NCBI GenBank assembly: GCA_904066235.2
Contig: CAJFCV020000002.1
Location: 3,162,001 to 3,226,000, forward strand
Direction of reading: 5' to 3'
From: Bursaphelenchus xylophilus
Taxonomy: Eukaryota; Nematoda; Chromadorea; Rhabditida; Aphelenchoididae
DNA length: 64,000 bases
In this document: positions 1 to 12,800 of the stretch, piece after piece
How positions within the stretch are numbered: the stretch's first letter is position 1
Layout: each line of letters opens with the position of its first letter
Notes under the pieces: model-generated
Told to the model about the DNA's origin: nothing
The model's database searches: none
Seen by the model: the letters and a program-made list of their open reading frames with translations, nothing else
Position numbers and translations under genes: made by a program

Positions 1-239
1 GTGGTCTGCATTTTACAATTGTATTTCCCATTTTTACTGCATTCCCCTACCTCTATATGTACAATTAGTCGTATCCTGCAATATGTAACCGGTCAAACGC
101 TGGCGAGTTTTAAACGGTGTATAAATATCTGCGAACATACGTACAGCTTGGGACGTGTAAATCCTTGGGGGTCCAGAAAATGTGTCACAATGACACCCGT
201 TTTATAAATCCCGTTTAGAAAGTCTGTGATACAAACATT

Positions 240-365
240 TGCTGCAGCCAATTTTTCTACCGTAATCTACGTAATATGGTAAAAATTTTGTATTGGCAAC
301 TACAGATAAGCACCCAAATATTACTCCATTAAAAATGACTTTCAAAAATTTAAACTCGAAATTTG
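240..365. repeat. dispersed repeat fragment K, copy 1
   Basis: The string TTTTTCTACCGTAATCTAC and a looser flank (...TATGGTAAAAATTTTG.. TTGGCAACTAC) recur at 55744. The two copies share the same order of short blocks but have diverged. The remainder of 1-642 shows no gene; short frames there have no features of exons. Confidence 0.4.
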
Positions 366-371
366 TTTATT
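366..371 (-). terminator. possible poly(A) signal for ptp-3
   Basis: AATAAA on the minus strand, 272 nt past the ptp-3 stop codon. It is the nearest canonical hexamer; a weaker AATGAA lies about 14 nt past the stop. The 3' UTR length is therefore inferred. Confidence 0.35.
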
Positions 372-642
372 TCTCAAAATGGAAAACAAAACTACAAACA
401 ATACGTAAACTTATGGTGCGATTTACAAATGGAATTCCTGTTTACAGACCCGTAACATTGGAGTTAAAAAGAAGAGGTTTCATACCTTTCCAAAAGATCG
501 ATAATAAAATATGATACAATTGCAGATTGCTAGCACATAATTGGAAGAATTTTGGAAGCAATTCCGACAGAATTAGACACTAATTATCCCGTATTTTCGA
601 CCCGTTTCAACAAAACAAAAGATTTCATTTCAATTTTGATGA

Positions 643-888
643 CTATAACTGTGACATGTAGTCCAGCGCGGCCATGTAGATGAACTCCAGCTCGCGCCGA
701 CTCTCCACCATGTTGGGGCGTTGGGCGCGCAACATTTTCACGGTGGTGAAGACGTCCACAACGCTTTCGGCGGCGATCCGCTCGATGATGATGGACATGG
801 CGATGAAGACGCCGGTTCGCGCCGCGCCATTGGTGCAGTGGACAAGGATTGGGCCGGAATAACCGAACTGTTGTTGGGTTTGGCTCAC
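643..888 (-). CDS. ptp-3: ptp-3 exon 21: D2 P-loop and C-terminus
   Basis: Acceptor CCCTTCAG, stop TAG at 643-645; residues 2032-2112. It encodes [20 protein letters not shown] then [40 protein letters not shown] and the terminus LDYMSQL. The P-loop is [10 protein letters not shown]: Cys 2049 and Arg 2055 keep C-X5-R spacing, but the SAGVG core is replaced. D2 in this family is regulatory and binds partners such as liprin (family knowledge). Confidence 0.96.
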   Translation of the reverse strand: MSQTQQQFGYSGPILVHCTNGAARTGVFIAMSIIIERIAAESVVDVFTTVKMLRAQRPNMVESRRELEFIYMAALDYMSQL

Positions 889-3800
889 CTGAAGGGATTG
901 AGGATTAATTGAGCGTAATTTTAGCGTCAACTTGATTTTTATCAGCTTGTCGGGAAAATAATGTGGACTCGTTTGTGCCTTGAAACCTCTCGGCGTTGAA
1001 GCCGCGGTTGGTTGATCTGCGATTGCGATGACACGAGTTTTTTTTTTGCAAAAAATCCACATTATTTTCCCAACAAACGCAAAAATTCATTTTAAATTTT
1101 ATATTTTCTCATGAACTTACCAACTGAATATACTGGTTGAAGCTGGCTTCAGTCTCCGGCAAATCCCTATCCGGCCATCTTAGGTACTGAATATGTCGTA
1201 TCGTCCTGGTCTCCTTCGTCTAAAACCATCAATTATCCTATACACGACCTTCCCAACTCACCACATCGTCCGTGACCTCAAACTCCCTCAACGCATACGC
1301 CTCGTACTCGACAAACTTCTTGCTCTCCACCAAATATTGATCGTAACGCAGCATGTGGAAGGTCTGCGGCCAATACTCGGCGTACTTGTCGTGTTCGTGC
1401 GGCGGCACCGTGTCGGGGATCCCGTTCAAGTAGACCACGATTCCCACGTCGCACTCCCAGATCATGCGCCAAAAGTCGATGACGGTGTCGCGCATCGGCG
1501 CTTGCGCCGCGATGAATTGCCCGCGCTTGCGGTAGCTGTCGATCCACGACGCGTTGATGTAGTCGGAGCCTTCGACGTCGCGGATACGCGACAGTTGGAC
1601 TCGATTCGAGTCGTAGGGCAGTTGATTGGGCGACCGATTTTTGGGCAGGTTGAAGGGCATGGAGGCGGCGTGGAAGGAGGCGTTCGGCGGTTGGAGCGCC
1701 ATGAGGCTCTCGAACTCGCGGTCAAGGCTGCTGTTCTGGCCTGAAAAAAGGATTTAGACAAGTTCAAGGGAGTTTCATTAGCTGCATACTGTCCGAGACA
1801 ACAACTGTCCCGACAGCTATAAGTCTGTCGGAAAAATAATGAGCACAATCTCGCTGTGCCAATCGCTCGCTAAAATAAAAAGCAACTTCATTTTCCTTCG
1901 ACGCAATTCTTACAATGCTCTTTCGTGGAGCCTCAAAGGTCTCCAAAATTCCCACGGAAATTAGCATAAATGGAGTTGTATAAAAGGAACACTTTATCAC
2001 CAATTAGCTCTTAAGATAATCGGTTGTTCCCGTTGACGTGAATAAAAGAAACTTGTGTTTGCGTGTGTGTACTTGTTGCGAACGATCGGTGGTCTAAACG
2101 TCCCCCGACTCCCCTTCAACGCTGAGCTGCACTTCAAGATTTGCCGTCGACACAATTCTTGCAATGCTCATTATTTTCCCGACAGATTGATGACAGAATC
2201 TAATTACCATTTTGCAGAGCTGCCATCAAAAAAATCAAAACCACTCACCCAGAATATGCGTATTGATGTGCTGTTGGAACTTGGAGGCCGGGATTTCCGT
2301 CGATCCGCTCGTAATCGCGTCCAGCACCGCATCATGAATAAAGACATACTGCTCGTCCGTCTGCACCATGTACATTCGTTGCGCTCGCAGCTCCTTCACA
2401 CATCCGTAGATGTCGACCGAGTTCTCGGCGTGAATGCGCTCGGTCATGCAGTCCACCACAATGTAGGCGCCAGTCCGGCCCACTCCCGCGCTGCAATGCG
2501 TGATGATCGGGCCGGCATTGTGCGGGTTCAGCGTTCTGACGCGTTTCAGGAACATCAAGAACGGTGTGGGATGGTCGGGTACCCCGTGATCGGGCCACGA
2601 CGTGAACTGCGCGTGCTTGATCTCGCGGATCTGCTTCTCCGCCATATGCTCCAATCGCATGGTTCGGATGGTATAGTGGGCGAGTTCGTTGGTGTCAACC
2701 AAAGTCACTCGTATATGCCCATACATCGCGGAGCCCTTGCTGGGCCAATACTGCGAGCATTTGACGCGCGACCTCTCCTCCAGTTTGGTCAACATAACGA
2801 TCACGGCGCTCTCCTGCTCCCAGACCATTCGCCAGAAGTCGGCGAACGTCTCCGGGAGCGGGCCCTGCGTCGCAATGTACGCCTTCTCCTTGAAGTAGCC
2901 GTTGATGTAGTTGGCGTTGATGTAGTCGCTACCCGGCTCCTCCTCCTCGTCGTACACGGCGTCCAGGCCGAGAGCGCGCGGTCCGCCGGTGGCGGAGCGC
3001 GTCACCGTCTTCAGGATGACCCTACTGTGGTCGTACGCAACCACGTTGGCGTAGCGGTTCTTCGGCTTGTTCACCTCCAAGTTGGAGTTGTCCCAGGTGA
3101 AGTGCTGATCCGTGTCGATGCTCTCGAACTCCTTGATGAACCCTTCGTTTCCGTTCATCTTCAGACGGTCCACATGACTTCTGAAGTCGCTCAACGGGAT
3201 GGGTTGATTCATTGGCTGCCCGAAACCCCCGCTCATGGCCATACTATGATGTGGCGGCAAGGTATGATGACCGTAGATATTGTCGGTGAACATTGCTCCA
3301 TCATGCAGGTTGTTTTGCGACATGCTGATGGGCTGATGACCGTTCGGAGCGTACATGTCGAAGAGAGCCGTGTCGTTCTGATGGTAGTTGGCGTTGCGCG
3401 GCGCGGTGGAGTAGGGGTTGTTGAGGGTGTTCATGGAGTTCAGATGACCGTTGGCGTGACCGTTGAGGTCGGCGCCGCCATTCGCATGGCCGTTCAGGAG
3501 CTTGGAGGTCTCGTTTAGGCGGGCGGTTGGGTTGTAAAGACCGTTTCCTGAAAGCAAAGTTGTTTAGAGGTTGTTTGAAGGAGTTAACAAAAACTTTTGG
3601 ATTTTATGGGATTTAAATGGGTCTGTCGGGAAATTAATGAGCATATTGTTGCATCGAAAATCCCATCTTCCCCGACAAACTGACACCCATTCCTCCGAGC
3701 TTCCCCCACAACTCACCATTCCCATTGATTTGCGCAAAGTCGGAGCCAAGCGCAATCTTGGTGATGCTGCCATGTCTGTTGGTCAGGGTGCCATTTCCCA

Positions 3801-6800
3801 GACTGAAATTCCTCGCCGGCGATCCCTTCTTCGAGCACTTCAAGTACCACGCCACCAACATCCCGATGATCAACACGATGAAGACGAGCGCAATGGCGGG
3901 GCCCAAGAAGAAGATGTTGGAGGTGCGGCTCGCGATCCGCGAAATCATCGCCGGCCTGGAGCTGAAGGGTTCGGAGATCATGGAATCGGTGAACAGCTTG
4001 CTGGCCGGCTCCTGCATCGGCGCCCGGTACTCGAAGGGCCGTTCGTAGCGCGAGTTGCTTTGGTCGACCGCGAACGCGCGGGACATTACGCGGTATTGGG
4101 CGTCGGTGCCGAGCGGCATATTCCAAAATCCACCGTATTCCTGGAAATTCGTGATGATTAGAGGGGCTCTAGATAACTTAGAAGAAAAAATGTACTTCAT
4201 AAGTGGCCTATCAGTCTGTCTGGAAAATGATGAGCACTGCGCCAATCGTGTCGCTAAAGTGAGAAGCAATTTGCCTTTGCCGCGACACTTTTCATTTTCT
4301 CATCGCCCATGCGATTTTCCCTGCGACAAAGTGCTCATTATTTTCCCGACAGCCTCATCAACCTATCTGCCATCCCCCCTCATACCTTTCCATCACCAAT
4401 GGTGAATGTTTTACTGTCCCTCATCATGTTCTCCACTTGAATTGAGCTCAGCTGTGCCGTCACGTAGACTCCTTGCAAGCTCCTCGCCGACAGACTTGCA
4501 ATCGGCTCCCTGGGCTTCCTATCATGCCTTCGATGTCGTCTTTTAGCGATCCGTTTCACTCGCTTCGTCTTTCTTGGATATTCCTCTTCCCCGTCGTCCC
4601 ATCCAAGCATAGGCAACTTTCTTTTCCTCGACTTCTCCGCTTCTTCTTGTAGAATCTCGTCAATTTCAAAGTCCGAGTCGACGCCAGAGTCTTCTGTGGG
4701 CAACAAAACCGCCAGCTCTTCGTTGAAACGGAGGACTTCCGAATCGGCGGTAAGTTCAGTCTCCCACGCCGAGTTTTCGCGCGCATCCAGGCTCCGTAAG
4801 TCGCGTCGTTTCGCGGACTTCGCCGAGATCTTCGGCTGCAAATTCTGATGCCATCTATTTGTCGCTTGAATCAAATGTTGTGGATCCACATTCAACACAT
4901 CTTCTTTACTGTAATTCCCGGGGATGATCACTATCCAATAGTGGCTTATAGGGCCGTGCTCTTCGGTCGCGGGAGGGATCCGCAACTCCGCCGTGCCCAA
5001 CTGCTTCGACTCGACAAAAGTGGGCGTATCGACCAGCGGAGGGCCCGTGGGATCCGTGCGCACAGTCAGCTCGCGCGGCCAGTACACCTTTCCGTCGTCC
5101 AGCGAGTAGACGCCCACCTTGAACGTGTAGTTCATGTAGGGCCGGAGATTGGACCACAGGAAGTTCCGTTCGGTCCCCGAGATCCGTCGCTCGAAGCCGG
5201 GGGCGGTTAACGTCTCCTCCTTCAAGAATTGGGTCCGATACGTCTTGGTGCCGGACTGTTTGATGTAGAAGCCGAGGTTGGTGTTGTGCGTCAGCGTTGA
5301 ATCAAAATCCCAATGAAGCGCCACCGACTGAGAGGTTTTGTATTGAACATGAAGATTTTGGACGACTCGGGTGGGGAATATTTTCTCAATTGTCGTTGGC
5401 GGATCCGAACAAGGGCCAAGCCGCTGAAACAGAAATTTTTTTTTTTTAAAAAAATCCCGGAAAATCGATGGCCGCTTTAACAAAGGCCTTTAGGGCTTAT
5501 CATATGACATCATTTTACCAGTAAAATCTCTTTTTGCATAAAAGTGATTTTTTGCCAAAAATTTAGCAAGAACTTCAAAAGACCTTGAAAAAATCGTCGC
5601 TAATAATGAATAAGGCAAAAGAGCATATTCTCAGACCTTGATATGTTCAAGACACACCTTTGGAATTTCCAAAATCGACTAATTTTTCTCATTTTTTATC
5701 AAAAAAAAAGATTTTTTGGCAAAAATTTTGCCAAAACTTCAAAACATCTAAAAAAAAATCAATGGGAAATTGTAAATAAGCCCTAAGGGCATATTCTCAG
5801 ACCTTTACATGTCCCATACACTTTTCCAAATTTCCAAAATCGACCACTTCCCCACGAACTTACACTATTTTTAATCGCCAGCACACAAAATGCATAGGGC
5901 TTGTGCGCCGTTAATCTGCCGACTTCCAAATGCCGCGCCTTCGGATCCATGACACTCTGCGGCTTCCACAAGTCCATATTCTGCGACGAATGTTCTTCCC
6001 GACCGGGCTCATGAATGTATTTCACTACAAATCCATCGGCAAGCCCGCCGTTGGCGCCTTCGTCAAAGTCCCATTGAACAACGACCGAATCGTTGGTGAG
6101 CGCTTGAACTGTGACATTTGCAGGAGGTCCGACAAGAGCTGAAAATGCAACAATTAGATGCAGAACACAAAAACCATGCATGGAACACTCATTTTTTTAG
6201 GAATTATGGCTAAAATTGGCAAATTTCCTTTAATTTTTTAAAATTTTTTAAAATTTTTCATATTTTTTCATATATATTTTTGTATATACCGTTACCCTGA
6301 CGTAGGAGCGACTGCATCACAGCGGTCAACACACTCTGACGCTCTCTATGAGCCGTCAACCGATCGTTTACATCGGTCTTCCATAACGGAGGCTGGTATT
6401 TTGGCCTCCAAGTTGCCATTTTTACGGAATTTACAGCTTTTCACGTCCACATCTGCATTTCAGCTTTTAGATAATGAAAAATGACAATGCTAGCAGTAAT
6501 TTAAAAAATATTATAGAGCATATGAAAAGCATAAGTCATTGTTTTGGACCAGTTTGACATCTAATGTCAAGTGTAATATAAATTGGCCGTAACTATAAAA
6601 TTTTTTGGAGCAGTGGTTTCTGGGTGTTAAAATATGAAGTATTAGGCATAATACGGGTCAAGTTACAGTTTATAGCTGCTGACGTCGCGAAAAAACCCAC
6701 CCAAACAGGCCGTTTATCTTATACTAGTCATCAGATGTCAAGTCCAACAAAATCCCCGCAAACCCTCGGAACCCATAAACTTTTCCGCTTCCAGAACCAT

Positions 6801-9800
6801 CGTCAATGTGCCGGCGGTGGTCTGGCGCAAATCTGAAGCATTCATCCGGCCCTCCATAACCCATTCAAACCTATTTTTTGCGGCGAACAATTATCCCCGG
6901 ACCCGCTTTTATATTCATGCGGCCCCGAAGCGCATAATACTCCTCGGCGCGGTTCTTATCGGGTATTTCCTTCTTTGTGTATGGTAGGAGGCGGTAAATT
7001 GGGGACATTGAGCGTTGTGGAAACGCGTACAATGTTCAAGTTGAACGAAAATTTTGCAATTTTCAAATTTCCAGACGTTTTGTGACAAAAAATGGTAAAA
7101 ATTGTCAAAAAATATAAAAATTTTGTTGAAGCCTCGCCATTTCCGGAAGAATCATGAGATAAGGTGTCATCTATAATATGTCTACTGCAATTCTACACCA
7201 TAAAACAAGCTTTTTTGTCCAAAATTAGTCGAAAAATGATGAAAAAGGAAGGTCGGGCCAAAAAACACCGGAAAAGATACTATTGCGGGCAAAAATGCAT
7301 GTGAAAAAGCTGTAAAATGTGGTCCGTGAAGGGAAAAGATTATACGGCTTTTGTGTTTTGAGCCTCATAAAACATTAATGACAAAAAATCATCCTCGGCC
7401 CGAGGTCAAGAAGTGGGGGGTTTTGGACAAAAGTTGAGGCGGTGTGGCTCAGTTATGCCAAAAGTATGAGAAGTCTTCAACTTCTTTTGTAGCCAGTGGC
7501 TTGCAGATGCTGTCAAAACACCTTTTTTGCATCCTGCCCTTAGGACTTTTGCGGGAAATTCGATTTTTGCAACATTGGCCAGTTCATATTTTGATGGGTA
7601 AGATAATATCGATTTTGTTGCAAGAATTTGCATAAGAATTTGAAAATTTATATTTTTTTGGGGTAGTATTCCTACTAAGCTCCCAAACGTTACCATTCAT
7701 ATAACGATTTCGATGCTCGTAGTTTCGTTGCCAGTAATTTTCGTTCCACTCCACCATGATGTGATATTATCCTTCAAAATGGATATTTACAGGTTTCAGA
7801 GTAACATTTTCACGGGCAAATTAAACATCCCAGAAGTAGTCGGCGTATTTCACAAAGTAATAATAGAAGATTCAGCAGAAAATACACAATAACTTCACAA
7901 ATCAACCCTAAGCAACCTTAACCATGAGCTCCGAAGTCCGCTCAAAAAACGGACAAAAGCCAAAATCCCCTCAGGCTAATTTCGAACGCAGAATGTCACA
8001 AAGCCAGCGGAAAGGGCTTGGAATAAATTCCCGAATTCCGTGTTTCGGCAAATCCCCTTTGAATGCAGGAAAACGCCGTAAAAACGGGTTGCGCGCCCGT
8101 TTTCGTGCATCACAAATTGTGGAGGTAAAACATGGTGGAAATCGGTGTTTTTTCGGCGGAAGACATTTATTATTTTACGGGCCTGTTCCGCCGCGGCCTT
8201 TCATGATCATTTTTGGGGAGATTTAGTGGATTTTTAAATGGTTTAGAGACCAAAAAAGGGAGGAAATTGGAGGCGAAATCATCAAAATTGAAAAAAAATG
8301 ATTTTTCGACCGGTTGTAAAGTACGAGGGAACCCAGTAACGCACGCTTATCTCAAAAGGCCCTCTAGAAAATCCGAAACACAAAAAAATTGAATGAATTT
8401 TAATCCAAACCGACCGCAAACACGAAGACATTACCCAAGATTAGGCCCACTTAAAGTATCTTTGTCCGCGCGCCTATGCAAATAAAATTCTAATTTTTTT
8501 GCGGCGTGCACTCGCTTCCTCAGCTTGTTCAGCGCGCCAGGTAATCCGATTCCCTGCGGGCACTATTCGAAGCCAAGGGTCCTGGAATTTGGAAATTCGA
8601 AAAATTCAAACAATCGCGTCGAAAGCCATCGTTAAAAGACGGCTTTGTAATAGACATACCTACAACTGAATAGCCTCAAACTTACGGGGGGACCAGCGAG
8701 AATCTTTGCCCTAACTCACGTAAAACAACATTTGTTTTGGGGCGGCCAATAATCCGCGAAAATTTCCCACGCCAAAAAACGAATTAAATGTTTTTTGGAG
8801 CCAAATGCCCTAAGGCACTGCCACTTTAAGCCCTTCGGCGGGTTGCCAAGCAAGCGCTTAACAAGTAATTGGCCGAGTGTCTCCGATATCAGCCCCATAA
8901 TTGGCGATATATCGAAGATATCGGATGACTCAGCATCTCGCTCTTTTTGGCCAATTGGCCGCAAAAAATCTCGTCTTCGCGGAGAATACGTGACTTTAGC
9001 GCGAGCCTTTGGCCTCAAAAAGTTGCATTGAATATTCAGCAGTAACATGTTATCTCATGAGCATATTTATAGGGCGATTACGGGGAGGAATTGAAAAAAA
9101 CAAAATTATGAGCGCTTCGGACCGCAATAACTCCATTTACAATTTGCGGCGGAAAGAAGCCAACAAAGAATTGTAGTCTTCACACGATTATGAACTGAGA
9201 AGAGCAGAGATTAGCTCAGACATCAAAAATTTGGGGTAAAATTGTAGTTGGTCGCTATATGAGAATTTTCTTTCAAATTGAAAATTTTCGGTAAGTTCAG
9301 AGGCAAAATGCGGCGTAAAAGCAAGGAATCGCTAAGCCAAACGCTCAAAAACTAATTTGAAATCCTCCCCGCGACGTCCTTGTTATGCAATTCAGAGCAA
9401 GGTTATCGGGGGCGAAATTTGAATAGCGACACTTGTTCTCGCGAAATTAGAAAAGACAATAAGAAAACTCTTGAAAGCGAATATCAAAATTCAAAGAGAA
9501 TTCAATAAAAATGGGTTTAGAAGAAAGGTTATATTCAAAAATTATATTTTTCTACTCAAATTTTTGAAAATATGCAAATTTTTCGGAAAATATGCAAATT
9601 TAAATTTGGTTCAGAAATTTGCATAAAGATCTAAAAATTGCCTAAAAATAATTTTTGAAGACAAAAAAGATCTTTTTTATCGCAAAAATTGCATAATTCC
9701 AAAAAATTGGGTTGAAAACCGCAAAAACTCGTAATTTTAAGTGCATATACCCTTTTAAAAACCTAAAAAAAGACCCAAATTTTGAATACAGACCATATTT

Positions 9801-12800
9801 TTGTCCCTCCCGACATGATTACACGTCCATTCAAGACGCCCTGTTATGTGACATTAAGAGGGGAAATTAGGAAAAGAGGGAGAACGCCAAGCGTGAATTC
9901 TGAGAAAACGAGGGGTGGGCACCTGTGAGAGATAGGTTACAAGTCTTCGCAATTTTGGATGCATATGAGCTACATGAGCTATTCCGGGGGATTTTGAGAT
10001 TTTTTCCAAAACTGCACTGTGCGGGAAATTTGGAAATTTTGCACAGTGCAGAAGGAAGGGGGATTTGCACAGTGCAAAAATAAAGGAAATTTTGCACTGT
10101 ACAAAAAATATTAAAATTTTAAACCGTGCTTGAAATTTGTAAAATTTTGCATAGTGCAAAAATAAATGACTTTTTGCACAGTGCAAAAAGTATAAAACCA
10201 AAAAGTATGGAATTCTTTCACTGTGCAAAGAATAGAAAAATTTTGCACCGTGCAGAAATAAATGAAATTTTGCACAGTGCGGAAAATAAAACTTTATTGC
10301 ACTGTGCAATAAAAAATTTTTTTACTCTTAAACATATTGGATTCCAAGAATTTTGGCTCCGAAAAACAAGACTTCAAGCCGCTATTTAGTAGGACAAATA
10401 TCAAAAGACATCACAATCCCCAAAAAACATAAGAAATCTCGAATTTCCTCCCAACTTTCCCACCGGAAGAAGCCGACATCATAGTGAACTCCAAAAACAA
10501 ACATCTTAAGGTTATTAAATTCTCTCCATAGTCGGCTAAAAATATCGCCAAACTTTTTCGACATGCTCGCTTTTTTCTCCCAGGCCCACCCACAGACACC
10601 GCGACAACAATGGAGACACAAGTCCAACTTTAATTTCCGCCCAAAAAAAGCTTGAAATGCCGCCAAAACGTTCGGTTTCCCAAAGAACTATAAACTGTCG
10701 ATAAAAGTGTTGTTTGTCGCTGGTGGTAGTAGAGTTTTGTGTTAGAAATTGCGACAAATTTTTTTTGGACTAAAAAGTTGTAAAAATTATTTTTTGATCA
10801 AAATCTGGGAAAAAAAATTGTCGCAAAATATAGTGTAAACTTACACTACGATTAGCGACAATTTTTTTTGCCCTTAAAAGTTGTAAAAATCATTTTGAGA
10901 CCAAAATCTGGCAAAATTTTTTTTGTCGCAAAATGTAATGTAAACTTACACTAGAACCTGCGACAAATTTTTTCTCCCCTGAAACGCTCTAAAACTCATT
11001 TTCAGACCAAATTACGACAAAAATTTTTTGTCGCAAAATTTACTCTACACCTTATCTACAATCCGCGACAAGCCTCCAGCAGACTTCCTGGTCGCTCTGC
11101 AGTCCAAAAAACATCTCCATGACATCGCTCAAAGACAGAATCAAAACATATTTCGCAAAAATTTTCTCCAAAAAGAGTCCAAAGAATCCTGAAGGCCGCA
11201 AATTTTCATTACCTGAAGGGTGCAGCCAGCCAAATATCCTGAGGGCATTTAAACATGAAGAAGTTTTTAATGACTGCTTTTGGGAGGCCAGGGGCGTGAT
11301 AAAAGGGTACGAGGGGGAAATAAAAATATTCTGCGGGATTTTGGAGATATTCGGGAGGATATGCAAATATCATGAGGTACAATGTATAAATTTTAGAGGG
11401 GAAAACATAATGATTGTGCTGGATAGGACTTGTATGATATATAAAATGCAGATATAACTAGCTTTCTGGGCAATAACTATTACTATAAATGAGCGAAGCC
11501 CTAATTTCGGAGAAAAATTAAGGGATTAGAGATGTTTTTGACAAAAAAACTGGGGGGTTTGAAATGTAATATGACTGAAAATGCCAACAGCAATTTGCTA
11601 CTCCTACAGAGGATAGTTATAAAAAGTAAACACTCCATAAAAGGGCATTTCCAACAGCTTCTAGTCACAAATATTGCTTTAAAAACTTGTGACCACCAAA
11701 ACTCCCCAAAATTCTAATTTTTTGGCCAAAAAATCTCAAAAATCTCAAGAAAATCCTCTTCAACTCCGGCCAAAAACACTACAGATTGCTGCGCAGGTAT
11801 GCGTACCACACGTCAGCATGTAATCTCGTCCCTCCTCAAAGTACAAGCCGCCCGTTCAAACGTCTTTTCTCATCCCCCGCCCTTCATGAACAACGAAAAA
11901 GGGCCGGCCGAAAAGAGAACACAAAAGAGGATAAAGTCAACGCCAAAAAAAGGTCGTGCAAAATTGCTGTCGGGGCCCCCGAAGAGAGCGTGCGTATGGC
12001 CGAAGGGGCCGGCGGAATTCATGTTCGTTGCGCGCCATGAGCATGGGGAACTTGTTATGGAGATTTGGGGATTAGTGAATTGGAGATTAGGCCAGAACTT
12101 GATGAGAAAATGAATGTTATGAGATGGTGAAGGAAAAATTTGAGGAAACTGGACGTTGCCAGAGAACTGCTGGTATTTCTAAATATGGCTTAAGGGTGGG
12201 ATATGCAAATTGGCTAAATTTGTGGCCGCTGCAACGGAAGGAACGGATTTTTTTGCGGGAAAAGTTTGAAAGGCTATAACTTCCGCAAAATTCGAAGCCA
12301 AAAAGCGTGAATAGTATCAATTTGAAGCCAAAGGCATGTTCATCCACCACTCAATTGGCAATTTCAAACTTGCCCTTAGGCAAGAAATTACAAGCAATTG
12401 TTTAAAGGTCCCCAAAATTGGATAAAAATCAAAGAATCGCCAAAAAATCAAAGCATCAATGGAAAAGCGACATGATAATCCATCTATAGATCCCACAAGA
12501 CGAAAACTAACACATGGTAAACGTAATAAAGCCATAGTCTATTCAGTCCGCCAAAAATAACAACGCATTTTTGCGGGTTTAAAATCCGAAAACGGCCGCG
12601 TTTTCCGCTTGTGTTTTTATTGCCCTGTAGAACACGCGATTTATCGTCGAGGACCACATAAAGCAGGCAAAAGTATTACTAATCCCGGACGAGAGCCAAA
12701 ACATTTGTCTGATTTATGATGGTATTTCCAATAATTTCCCAAAAATAACCGTTTTCGGTCGGTTATGCGTAATTTTGATGAGATTTTGTAGTATATCATA

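Noticed and set aside
1193..1744. 183-codon plus-strand frame
   Set aside because: Antisense shadow of exon 19 of ptp-3.
2055..3518. 487-codon open frame on the plus strand
   Set aside because: It is the antisense shadow of exon 18 (D1). Composition is His/Val/Arg-rich with no domain, while the minus strand encodes a full phosphatase.
9990..10312. Possible CRISPR array from regularly spaced palindromes
   Set aside because: Nuclear nematode DNA; palindrome units are 11 bp with irregular AT-rich spacers and variable centres, and the same motif sits in dispersed transposons.
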